From Bacteroidia bacterium (GTDB lineage Bacteria; Bacteroidota; Bacteroidia; J057), in the NCBI GenBank assembly GCA_041391665.1, contig JAWKNO010000001.1, forward strand, positions 2,728,001-2,792,000: a DNA stretch of 64,000 nt. The letters are read 5' to 3'. How positions within the stretch are numbered: the first letter of the stretch is position 1; the number at the start of each line of letters is the position of its first letter. This document shows, in pieces, positions 9,182-17,504 of this stretch. The notes beneath the pieces are model-generated. The model saw nothing but the letters and a program-made list of their open reading frames with translations. It was not told the DNA's origin and did no database searches. The position numbers and the translations under genes were made by a program.

Positions 9182-9985
9182 ATGCAAAAACCCTTATTCC
9201 GTACCTTATCCTTTTCCGATCCCGCGTATGAGTTTGGCGGATTGCGGTTTGTTACGGTCAAAAGCGCAACGTTGGGTCATCGGGCGGATGTGTGTGTATT
9301 TGTACCGCAAGGCCATACAGGTGAAGACTTGCCTGTAGTGCTCTTGTTACATGGCGTGTATGGCAGTCATTGGGGATGGGCGATGAAAGGCGGTGTGCAC
9401 CTGACTGCGCAGCGGATGATCGATGAGGGAGAGATTCCCCCGATGGTTTTGGCCATGCCTTCAGACGGGCTTTGGGGCGATGGCAGCGCCTATTTGCCCA
9501 AAGGAAAAGCCAATTATGAAAAATGGATTGCGGAGGATGTACCCGCACTTTTGATCAGTGAGTTTCCCGCAGTGTCGGAGCAGTCTCCGTTTTTTATTGC
9601 AGGGCTTTCTATGGGCGGATTTGGCGCGTTGCGGATCGGGGTGAAATATCACCAACGGTTTCGCGCAGCGGCGGGCCATTCGTCCGTCACTACAGCCGCC
9701 CTTTTGCAGCAGTTTGTGGAGGAAAACCCGGAGTTACATCAGACCGAAAACCCCGATGATCAGAGTGTGCTGGCAACCATACTCGCCAACCGGCAAAACC
9801 TGATTCCCCTGCGGTTTGACTGCGGCGTAGATGACACCTTGCTGCCACACAACCGGGAACTGCACGAGTCCCTGGAAAAAGAAGGCATACCGCACGAATA
9901 TCAGGAGTACCCCGGCGAACATACCTGGGATTACTGGGCGGAGCATGTGAAGAAGACCTTGCGGTTTTTTGGGGGATTGTGCTGA
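9182..9985 (+). CDS. Esterase-D-like alpha/beta hydrolase
   Basis: 267 aa, without a signal peptide. The nucleophile elbow is GLSMGG, the probable acid is in DCGVDDTLLPHN, and the histidine is in GEHTWDYW, giving a complete Ser-Asp-His triad in the order typical of putative esterases (S-formylglutathione hydrolase/antigen 85 fold). The HGVYGSHWGW segment probably supplies the oxyanion hole. It starts 15 bp after the alcohol dehydrogenase, so it is very likely cotranscribed. It may hydrolyse a thioester or ester formed by the upstream dehydrogenase; this is inferred from context only. Confidence 0.85.
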   Translation: MQKPLFRTLSFSDPAYEFGGLRFVTVKSATLGHRADVCVFVPQGHTGEDLPVVLLLHGVYGSHWGWAMKGGVHLTAQRMIDEGEIPPMVLAMPSDGLWGDGSAYLPKGKANYEKWIAEDVPALLISEFPAVSEQSPFFIAGLSMGGFGALRIGVKYHQRFRAAAGHSSVTTAALLQQFVEENPELHQTENPDDQSVLATILANRQNLIPLRFDCGVDDTLLPHNRELHESLEKEGIPHEYQEYPGEHTWDYWAEHVKKTLRFFGGLC

Positions 9986-10045
9986 TGGGGTAAGGTATTT
10001 TAAGGATAATTGTATATTTACCCCACAATAAACAATTCAATTATC

Positions 10046-11035
10046 ATGGAATATCGCAAACTGGGAAACACAGATCTCGAAGTTTCCGTCATTACTTTTG
10101 GGGCCTGGGCCGCCGGCGGCTGGATGTGGGGCGGTACCGACCACATGGAATCCATTCGCGCCATCCGCTCCGCGTATGATCTGGGGGTAACCTCCATCGA
10201 CACCGCTCCGGTTTACGGCCAGGGTACCAGCGAAGAGATTGTCAGAGAAGCGCTCAAAGGCATTCCCCGCGATAAAGTGCAGATTCTCACCAAGTTTGGC
10301 ATGCGCTGGGATCTGACGGAGCCTAAAGGCGATTTTTCCATGCGCAACAAAAACAACCAGGGTATTGATACCGACTTCTACCGCTATGCCGGGAAAGAAA
10401 GCATTATGAAAGAAATCGAAGACAGTCTGCGCAGGCTGAATACCGATTATATTGACCTTTACCAGCTCCACTGGCCCGATACCACTACCCCCATTCAGGA
10501 GACATTTGAAGCCGTGGCAAAACTGCTGGAACAGGGCAAAATCCGCTATGCCGGGGTCTGCAATTACAGCGCAGCACAGATGGCCGAAGCAGAAAAGTAC
10601 GCCCCCATCATTTCCAATCAGGTACCCTATAGCATGGTGAACCGCAAAATCGAAGAGGAAACCGTGCCCTATTGTATCGGCCACAATAAGTCTGTTCTCG
10701 CCTACAGTCCGCTGGAAAGGGGACTGCTTACCGGCAAAATCATGCCCGGCCACTCCTTCGCCGAAGGCGACCACCGCGCCAAACATCCTTCATTTTCCGA
10801 AAACAGTATCCTCCGCACCAATGCTTTTCTCGAAAAGATCAAACCGATAGCAGAAGCTAAAGGCGCAACCCTCGGGCAACTGGTGCTCAAATGGACCATC
10901 GAACAGCCGGGAATTACCATCGCACTCGCTGGTGCGCGGAATGAAAAACAGTCCGTAGAAAATGCCAAAGCGGCTGAGATTATCCTGAGTGCTGAGGAAA
11001 TCGCTTTTATCAGCCAATGTCTGGCGGAGCGGTAG
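10046..11035 (+). CDS. Aldo/keto reductase
   Basis: 329 aa. The start at MEYRKLGNTDLEVS fits the conserved beginning of the family; the frame runs 12 codons further upstream without similarity. Family motifs include DTAPVYG (catalytic Asp and Tyr), LTKFG (Lys), YQLHWPD (His) and the NADPH-binding GARNEKQ near residue 300. It probably reduces a carbonyl compound with NADPH. It follows the esterase after about 60 bp, so it may share the operon or have its own weak promoter (TATATTTA at 10013-10020). Confidence 0.9.
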   Translation: MEYRKLGNTDLEVSVITFGAWAAGGWMWGGTDHMESIRAIRSAYDLGVTSIDTAPVYGQGTSEEIVREALKGIPRDKVQILTKFGMRWDLTEPKGDFSMRNKNNQGIDTDFYRYAGKESIMKEIEDSLRRLNTDYIDLYQLHWPDTTTPIQETFEAVAKLLEQGKIRYAGVCNYSAAQMAEAEKYAPIISNQVPYSMVNRKIEEETVPYCIGHNKSVLAYSPLERGLLTGKIMPGHSFAEGDHRAKHPSFSENSILRTNAFLEKIKPIAEAKGATLGQLVLKWTIEQPGITIALAGARNEKQSVENAKAAEIILSAEEIAFISQCLAER

Positions 11036-11104
11036 AGAGAATGATAAATCAGCACTCCCTGTTGTCCTTGATTTTATCCCACCGGCTCATCCCGACTGGA
11101 CGCC

Positions 11105-11154
11105 ATAGGGATCTGTTTATAGATTGCTTCAATCTAATTTTAACAGATCCCTAT
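11105..11154 (+). promoter_or_regulatory. Start-codon-sequestering inverted repeat
   Basis: A perfect 13-bp inverted repeat (ATAGGGATCTGTT at 11105-11117 and its complement at 11142-11154) encloses a second, 6-bp hairpin (TAGATT/AATCTA). The right arm runs into the ATG of the next gene, pairing its A and T. It could hinder translation initiation, act as a terminator for the aldo/keto reductase, or be a protein-binding operator. No U-run follows, which argues against a simple terminator. Confidence 0.6.
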
Positions 11155-13003
11155 GCAAAAACTACTAAAGTATCTCTTTGTATGCCTGCTGGGCCTTTTC
11201 GCACCAACATCTGTGATACTCGCCCAAAGCTGGATCAAACAACTGACGTATAACTTTAACCTCTCAGGGCAAATCATGACAACCACTCATGATCATGGGA
11301 CGGTTTTGTGTGGCACAATCGATGACCAGGTCAACCACGATGACCTGTTTGTATGCAAGCTAGATACAACGGGTACACCCATCTGGCAATACACCTATAG
11401 CGGCATTTTGGATATTGAGGGCAGAACGATTCAGGAACTGGCAGATCATGGGTTTATTATCCAGGGCAATATTCCTTCCGGGGCAGATAAGCTGATTATC
11501 AGGTTGGATTCTGCCGGACAACTTCTATGGGCAAAAAAAATAGAAGAAAGTGGTTTACTGACCTCCTTTTCATATTCAAAAATGCTGGAAACTTCTGCCG
11601 GGCATTTGCTTTTTACCATGTATGAGTCCTTATATACCACATACCCTTCCCTGGTTGTTTTACTAAACGCAGATGGCAGTATCCGCTGGAGAAAACGCAT
11701 TAGCTGGGGCCATGAGATTAACCTGCATTCGGCAGTGGAATTGGAAAATGGAGACTTTTTGCTGTACGGGCAGGCATGGCTTAGTACACTTTGGGATATC
11801 CTGCTTGTCAGGGTTGATTCTTCAGGAAATATTCTTGGAAATTACTATTTCGGGCGAACCAGTTCCTCGCAGAGAGATGTGGTGTTGGAAATCAAACCCG
11901 GTACAAATGGAAGCCTCTATATGGCAGGTCATACCCGCCAAAGCGGATGGAGTTTGGGATGGGGGTTTCTGAGTAAGTTAGACAGCAACTTCAATATAGT
12001 CTGGGCAAAAAGGTACGGTACCTCAACCTCATCGACAGTTATTCATGATTTTCAACTGACGGGAGATGGAATCGTTGCAGTCGGGGCCACCGACCAGATT
12101 GGAAATGGCGGTACCGATGCATGGTTGTTGAAAACAGATTCGATTGGTCGTATCCTCTGGCAACAAACTTATGGCTCCTCCGGAAATGATGAATTTCAGT
12201 TTGTAGATATTCTTGACAGCAATACCTTCTGGGCATCGGGTATTCTATCGTCTCCGGTTTATGGAGCGCAAACCCCTGTTGTGGCATTATTGGATGAAAA
12301 CCAGGCCATGTGCAACAGCGGCGCAGGATGGGTGAGTATTGATACACTCATATTTGTTAGAAATACCCTTTCAGGTCTCACTGTTTCAACTGTTTCTAAC
12401 CCAATCGATGCTTTTAGCCTTACGGCCAGTAGTCTGAATCTGGTGATGTTTGACCCATGTCAACCGCTAGCCGCCGTTACGTTATACCTTGAGGGCGGGG
12501 AAAAAAACGGGATGGTGAATGTATCCGCTTATAGCTCTTTGCCGGAAGGCCGCTATATACTCGAAAGAAGTATCATTCCGGATCAGTGGGAGACGATTTT
12601 GCAAGGCAATTGGGATCGGGGAAATAACTCCCTTCAGCTCACAGATCCCCATCCTGTACCCGGTTTGTGCCTGTATAGGCTACGACAGACCCTCGATGTT
12701 CGTGAGGTGCAGATCAGCAATCAGGTCGAAATTGCTGTGCCTGAGGTGCAGCATTTTTTTGTACATACCAATGAAAGCGGATACCCGGTCTTGGATTGTG
12801 TGACAGGAAGCCAAACATCATTACGCTGGAGCCTCCTGGATTTACAGGGGCAGGTTATTTATTCGGGTGAATCGGGATCAATAACTCCGGGAAACTACCA
12901 ATGGGAGTTTGCCACACGGCCACTTTCTCCCGGTATTTATCTGATTCGTATTTCGGACGCTTATCAGTCCTTTCCTGTGATCAAATGGATGCGTGCTTAT
13001 TAA
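11153..13003 (+). CDS. Secreted propeller-like protein with degenerate C-terminal sorting domain
   Basis: 616 aa. The signal peptide is MQKLLKYLFVCLLGLFAPTS with cleavage near LAQ-SW. Repeats of the type G-x-D/L-LVKLD-x-x-G-x-I-x-W-x-x-x-YG (VCKLDTTGTPIWQYTY, LKTDSIGRILWQQTYG) resemble SBBP/delta-60 beta-propeller repeats over residues 30-390. The C-terminal 90 residues (WSLLDLQGQVIYSGESGSI to PVIKWMRAY) look like a T9SS type A domain that lacks a clear YPNP start. It is probably exported and cell-surface associated, with no assignable activity. Its start codon lies in a hairpin, and a strong terminator follows at 13073. Confidence 0.8.
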   Translation: MQKLLKYLFVCLLGLFAPTSVILAQSWIKQLTYNFNLSGQIMTTTHDHGTVLCGTIDDQVNHDDLFVCKLDTTGTPIWQYTYSGILDIEGRTIQELADHGFIIQGNIPSGADKLIIRLDSAGQLLWAKKIEESGLLTSFSYSKMLETSAGHLLFTMYESLYTTYPSLVVLLNADGSIRWRKRISWGHEINLHSAVELENGDFLLYGQAWLSTLWDILLVRVDSSGNILGNYYFGRTSSSQRDVVLEIKPGTNGSLYMAGHTRQSGWSLGWGFLSKLDSNFNIVWAKRYGTSTSSTVIHDFQLTGDGIVAVGATDQIGNGGTDAWLLKTDSIGRILWQQTYGSSGNDEFQFVDILDSNTFWASGILSSPVYGAQTPVVALLDENQAMCNSGAGWVSIDTLIFVRNTLSGLTVSTVSNPIDAFSLTASSLNLVMFDPCQPLAAVTLYLEGGEKNGMVNVSAYSSLPEGRYILERSIIPDQWETILQGNWDRGNNSLQLTDPHPVPGLCLYRLRQTLDVREVQISNQVEIAVPEVQHFFVHTNESGYPVLDCVTGSQTSLRWSLLDLQGQVIYSGESGSITPGNYQWEFATRPLSPGIYLIRISDAYQSFPVIKWMRAY

Positions 13004-13072
13004 TGAACACCTTTTAGGTCCGGTTTTAGCCGTATGCATTTCCTGTCATACGAGAGATGCACAAAACACAAA

Positions 13073-13117
13073 CAGGTAAATATACCTATTCCAGCAGGTA
13101 TATTTACCTGTTTTTTT
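13073..13117 (+). terminator. Rho-independent terminator
   Basis: A perfect 15-bp stem (CAGGTAAATATACCT at 13073-13087 and its complement at 13096-13110) with an 8-nt loop is followed by seven T residues. It sits 70 bp after the stop of the secreted propeller gene. A third arm copy, CAGGTAAATATAC, follows at 13121-13133 and could compete for pairing. Confidence 0.85.
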
Positions 13118-13158
13118 AATCAGGTAAATATACGCTGTTACCGCGATACGCTGCCCGC

Positions 13159-13166
13159 CATCTTTG
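13159..13166 (+). promoter_or_regulatory. Possible -7 promoter box
   Basis: CATCTTTG differs from the Bacteroidota -7 consensus TAnnTTTG at one fixed position and lies 50 bp before the start of the lectin-peptidase gene, just after the terminator. No convincing -33 TTTG was seen. Confidence 0.35.
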
Positions 13167-13215
13167 TACTATTCCATTAAGCCAAAATAAACGATCATCC
13201 TAAACTTATTGACTT

Positions 13216-15945
13216 ATGAAAAAGTACAAATTCCTGTTATTGCTGATCGCAATCCTGACGTTTGCCGGATCAGCCTTTGCCCAGCAGCCCACGCTTCCGA
13301 TCAATCTGACAACCTCGCTTGCCGGTTATCCGAATCAGACCTTCCAACTAAGGATAGATAACTTCCTGTATGAAACTAGTGAGTCTCCCGAAAAAAAGTA
13401 TGGTCAACACGAACTCACCAATATCACTTACGATCTGTCTGAGTTTCCGATTATACAATGCACCAAAAAATCTGACGGCTCAATCATCGCGTTTGATCTT
13501 ACGTCAAGGCGCTTTCAGGATGATCTTCAAACGATCACGGTCAATGGTACCGCTTATACCCTGAAAGCCAACCGGGAGATATTTAGTGGAACCACGAAAA
13601 TTGGTTCCGACGCAGGGGTACTGCGCAATGAAAACCAGAACCTGCTCAAAGTGGACAAAAATACGGGTACGCTTTTTCGCTACAAGGGTGGAACTGCCTG
13701 GGAAGAAGTAAAACAAATCGTGACTCTTCACGGCACCTCCTATGTGGTGAAAACCAACAACTCACTCTGGGTAATTTCTCCTGATGGAACAATGGATGAG
13801 CAAATTGGCACCAACGTCAAACTCATTCTCTCCAATGAAAAAAATGTAAGCGCCAATCTGTTTGTCCAGACTACCACCAACCAATACCTCAACTACGACC
13901 GCGCCAAAAAAACCTGGCCAGCAGTAGGCCTGAAACCGATTGCCCTCAGCCCCAATGTCATTGATCCGGGGATCTGGTTTGTGCTTCAGAGCAGGTCTGA
14001 CCTTACCAATCAGAATATGGCACTGAAAGTCAAAGATGATGGTACTACCGAAATGGGCGCTATTCCTCAGACAGGCCCTATGGACGAGTTTTTGTGGCGG
14101 GTTGACAATACTGCGAGTGGCAAGTACCTGTTAAACAAAAAAACAGGCGGTATGGCGCTGAATGTAAATGCCGGAACCACGAAAATGACCAATAAGGCGA
14201 ATGTTCCTACACAACTTTGGGCGTTTACCCTCGCCAATGTGGATGTGCACGGCACCAATGCCTATACCGTCAAAAATAATGCAGGCAACTTCCTATCCAA
14301 AAGCGGAAATGCCATCAGCCTCACCACAACCGGAAGTGCCGAATCTCAAATTTGGCTGGCGCAGCCCATGGACGTGCTTACCGGATACAGACTCCCTGCA
14401 CAAAATGGAACCGAAAAATACGACGCCTACAACAAAGTCCTGAAAGTACCCAACGGTCCCACCATATTCGGAACCACGAAAGTCAGCGAGTGGAGCATGC
14501 TGCAAGCCTATTTGATCGTGCACAATATGCTCAATGCACTCAAAGTAAAACCCACTGGTGCTTCACTTACAGCCCTCAACAACCATAAAATTGTTGTGAT
14601 TGGAAAGGATGATGCTTATCCCGCGGTGGCTGATTATCCGATCATCACCGGAAACAAAATCCTGGGTTTTTACCGCGGGTTAAATGCAGGGGCTGCTTAC
14701 ACCGTATTCACCGAAGAAATGATGTGTATGAATGGCGTAGTCAACCGGTTTGCAGATTTTGGCGAGCGGCGATTTGACCATATTACCCATGAGTTTGGGC
14801 ATGGAATGGACAATATGCTGGGTTGGAACGGACAAAATACCATTGGCGACTCAAAGACCACCACTTGGTTAAACACCCAAAAAGTCGAACTGATCGCCAT
14901 CTCTGTGCAGGCCTGGTTTGACTGCAACTATCCGGGGAGTTATTCGAGTTTTCCTCAGACAAGAACACTTCTGCTAAGTCAGGAGAATACAACTCCCCCG
15001 GCAGGTGAAACCAAAAAGAACCCCTATCAATACATGGCAGACAAATTTAACACTGCCAACACCTGGAAACCACCCTACCGCATGCGGAAGTTTCCGATGA
15101 CAAATACCGCGGGTAATCAGGTGATAAGCAGCCTGAAATCCCAGAACGGGCAGTACAAACTTTCGCTTAATGCCGCCGGCAACCTCTGTGTGTATAACAT
15201 TACAGGCACTTCAGAAACTGAACTCAAAACACTTGCCGAAACCTCCGGCCAAGGCAAAAAACTGGTAATGAAAAAAGACGGAGGCCTGGTGATTTTGAAC
15301 AGCGCGGGCACAGAAATCTGGACATCCAAAACAGCCGGTGACAACGGCGCATATCTGGCTGTAGAAGATAATGGAGATGTGAAAATCTACTGGGAAAATC
15401 CCGCAAAAGGGGTCTGGGAACAAAGCTGGCCCATGTGGATCAAACATTTTGCCGGAGGCGGTGTATATCAGATCGAAGGGGTGAAAGCCTATGAAGGAAA
15501 ATACTGGACAGTAACCGGCACGGGTACTAATGATCAGCTGGCTTTTCTTCCTCTTCCCGCCAATGCCACACAGGCAGAAACCAACAAAACCCTGTTTAAA
15601 GTCGTGATTGAAAATCGAAAAATGGGGGGAGGGGCTGTGTCATTTGAGAGCGTAAGCAATCCTGGCTATTTCCTTTATCCGATCCGTCCCACCAACATGC
15701 CCTGGATTATCGGCGTAAGACCAGGTGTTACCGATACCGACAGGGAGTTTATCGTCAATGGCGCCATTACCGGAGTCTCTGAGCAGTTTAGCTTATTTCC
15801 CCGCAAAAATCAGGCATGGACAGTGGGCTCTGCGGTTATCCGCGGGATCGGATTTCACATGCCCGGTGTGCTCCGGTATATGCCGACCTATGGAGATGCT
15901 GGCCTGATCAAAGGCGCTTTTGTGGCAAAAGAGTATCAACCATAA
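13216..15945 (+). CDS. Secreted putative zinc metallopeptidase with ricin-like and bulb-lectin-like domains
   Basis: 909 aa. The signal peptide MKKYKFLLLLIAILTFAGSA is cleaved near AFAQ. Residues 110-390 contain repeated ricin/tectonin-like segments (GKYLLNKKTGGMALNVNAG, AGNFLSKSGNAISL). A zinc signature HEFGH is at 525-529 within HITHEFGHGMD, with a candidate third ligand Glu558 in KVELIAIS, a gluzincin-like spacing. Residues 640-740 resemble a bulb-type mannose-binding lectin (GQYKLSLNAAGNLCVYN, KLVMKKDGGLVILN). The C-terminal 150 residues have an AbfB/ricin-like pattern (SNPGYFLYP). No T9SS domain is evident. It probably degrades protein or glycoprotein outside the cell, using the lectin modules for carbohydrate binding. 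It is followed after 44 bp by another HExxH protein. Confidence 0.8.
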   Translation: MKKYKFLLLLIAILTFAGSAFAQQPTLPINLTTSLAGYPNQTFQLRIDNFLYETSESPEKKYGQHELTNITYDLSEFPIIQCTKKSDGSIIAFDLTSRRFQDDLQTITVNGTAYTLKANREIFSGTTKIGSDAGVLRNENQNLLKVDKNTGTLFRYKGGTAWEEVKQIVTLHGTSYVVKTNNSLWVISPDGTMDEQIGTNVKLILSNEKNVSANLFVQTTTNQYLNYDRAKKTWPAVGLKPIALSPNVIDPGIWFVLQSRSDLTNQNMALKVKDDGTTEMGAIPQTGPMDEFLWRVDNTASGKYLLNKKTGGMALNVNAGTTKMTNKANVPTQLWAFTLANVDVHGTNAYTVKNNAGNFLSKSGNAISLTTTGSAESQIWLAQPMDVLTGYRLPAQNGTEKYDAYNKVLKVPNGPTIFGTTKVSEWSMLQAYLIVHNMLNALKVKPTGASLTALNNHKIVVIGKDDAYPAVADYPIITGNKILGFYRGLNAGAAYTVFTEEMMCMNGVVNRFADFGERRFDHITHEFGHGMDNMLGWNGQNTIGDSKTTTWLNTQKVELIAISVQAWFDCNYPGSYSSFPQTRTLLLSQENTTPPAGETKKNPYQYMADKFNTANTWKPPYRMRKFPMTNTAGNQVISSLKSQNGQYKLSLNAAGNLCVYNITGTSETELKTLAETSGQGKKLVMKKDGGLVILNSAGTEIWTSKTAGDNGAYLAVEDNGDVKIYWENPAKGVWEQSWPMWIKHFAGGGVYQIEGVKAYEGKYWTVTGTGTNDQLAFLPLPANATQAETNKTLFKVVIENRKMGGGAVSFESVSNPGYFLYPIRPTNMPWIIGVRPGVTDTDREFIVNGAITGVSEQFSLFPRKNQAWTVGSAVIRGIGFHMPGVLRYMPTYGDAGLIKGAFVAKEYQP

Positions 15946-15989
15946 ATGCTACGCTAATCTTTTATTGGGAACCACAAATAATACTTAAA

Positions 15990-17396
15990 ATGAAATCAGT
16001 AATTATAAATAACCTCCGCCAATTCAAAATTCTGCTGCTCATTTCCTGCTGCCAATGGCTGATGTATATGCCGCTTCTGGCCGAAAATACAGGTATTTCC
16101 GCCAATCCGCCTTTTTCCGGCACGATATGGATTGCGCCGAAAACGATAGAAAGTACTGATAAATCTTCTTTCAAAACAATTTCCGATAAGGCCACGGTCG
16201 AAAGCTCTGTTGAAATCTACGACCGAGAGGCGGCGTCCGGAGCAGGGGCGTTTATCAAAGTGGATGTCTGGGCGTTTGACGTTACCTATACCGACAATAT
16301 TACCATGAAGGTACGGGTGCGGAAAAGTGATTATTCAGAATCCGAAGCCAAAACCCTTGCCAATCAGTATGCCTTTATGATGGGACAACTTCCCGGCTGT
16401 CTGCGCAAGGGGGTTGAGTTTGTCAACCTGATGAAAGGCGACAGAGAGTGGGGCGGAAACGGAAGCACCAAAGCCCTCGATATACAAATCGGAACGGTCT
16501 CAGAGGATTATCAAAGCCGGGGTATTCTGGAAGAAACGCTGGTACACGAAGCCTGCCATGCGGCGCTGGATTATACTTACGCTGCTGCAGCCGGATGGAA
16601 AGCCGCCCAGCAGAAAGATCCTGCATTTATTTCTACCTATGCCCGCGACTATCCTGATCGTGAGGATATTGCCGAAACTTTTCTGATGTTTCTGACTGCG
16701 GAGTATCGCAGCAACCGGGTGGACAAAACCCTGCTCAATAAAATTACCTCCAATGTCCCCAACCGGCTGAAATATTTTGAAAGTCTGAACCTCAACCTCA
16801 GCCCTTTTGCAGAAACCGTGATGGATATCGATGGTAATGTGTATAAAACTGTCGAAATCGGAAACCAGACCTGGATGGCCGAAAACCTTCGCGTTACAAG
16901 TTGTAATGATGGTTCTCCCATTGCTGAAGTGAAAGATCAAAGCATTTGGGTAACAAAAACTACGCCTGCCTATAGCTGGGGCGATTTTACTACCGTTGAG
17001 AAGAAAAAACAATACGGCGCATTCTACAATGCCTATGTGGCTCAACAAGCCTGCAATGTTTGCCCGAATGGCTGGCATGTACCTTCACAGCCCGAATACC
17101 AGCAATTTCTCGATGGACAAATGCCCAATGCCCAGGTAAAACTCAACGATCCCGTCATGTGGCCCAATGGTACAGTTGCTGACAACGCCAGTGGCTGGAG
17201 TGCCGTTCCTGCCGGCGGACTGGGCGGCGATGTGCCGGGTGCTTATGATTTTAACCGGTATGCCTACTTCTGGAGCACTTCTCCAAGGTCAGCAGGTGGC
17301 GTATATCTTTTTGTGATTCATGCACAGGATGCCGGCGCGCTGGGTGTTGCCTCGCATAAATATGGGTTTTCAATCCGGTGCATAAAAAATCAATAA
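15990..17396 (+). CDS. Secreted HExxH peptidase-like protein with C-terminal FISUMP domain
   Basis: 468 aa from the ATG at 15990; the longer open frame overlaps the preceding gene out of frame. The N-terminus carries a hydrophobic export signal ending near PLLAENTG. The middle domain has HEACH (186-190) with acidic candidates Glu225 and Glu229 in REDIAETF, the same HExxH-about-35-E layout as the upstream neighbour. The C-terminal 190 residues are a Fibrobacter succinogenes major paralogous domain (VMDIDGNVYKTVEIGNQTW, NVCPNGWHVPS, SIRCIKNQ). Active zinc protease function is inferred from the motif alone. It is probably cotranscribed with the lectin-peptidase and perhaps the receptor gene. Confidence 0.8.
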   Translation: MKSVIINNLRQFKILLLISCCQWLMYMPLLAENTGISANPPFSGTIWIAPKTIESTDKSSFKTISDKATVESSVEIYDREAASGAGAFIKVDVWAFDVTYTDNITMKVRVRKSDYSESEAKTLANQYAFMMGQLPGCLRKGVEFVNLMKGDREWGGNGSTKALDIQIGTVSEDYQSRGILEETLVHEACHAALDYTYAAAAGWKAAQQKDPAFISTYARDYPDREDIAETFLMFLTAEYRSNRVDKTLLNKITSNVPNRLKYFESLNLNLSPFAETVMDIDGNVYKTVEIGNQTWMAENLRVTSCNDGSPIAEVKDQSIWVTKTTPAYSWGDFTTVEKKKQYGAFYNAYVAQQACNVCPNGWHVPSQPEYQQFLDGQMPNAQVKLNDPVMWPNGTVADNASGWSAVPAGGLGGDVPGAYDFNRYAYFWSTSPRSAGGVYLFVIHAQDAGALGVASHKYGFSIRCIKNQ

Positions 17397-17453
17397 CATA
17401 ATTTTTTTGTGTCCACCATGCAGTTTACTGCTTTCAGTGGTCTATGGTGTGTA

Positions 17454-17478
17454 GGGAATCCTCAATATCGGGATTCCC
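17454..17478 (+). terminator. Hairpin between FISUMP and receptor genes
   Basis: GGGAATCC (17454-17461) pairs perfectly with GGATTCCC (17471-17478) around a 9-nt loop. The following sequence has no strong T-run, so it may be a weak terminator or a processing hairpin ahead of the receptor ATG at 17505. Confidence 0.4.
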
Positions 17479-17504
17479 TGCTCATTTACCTAAAGCTCCC
17501 TGTT

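Noticed and set aside
10037..10786. 249-aa frame antisense to the aldo/keto reductase
   Set aside because: No recognisable domain; the sense gene has all catalytic motifs.
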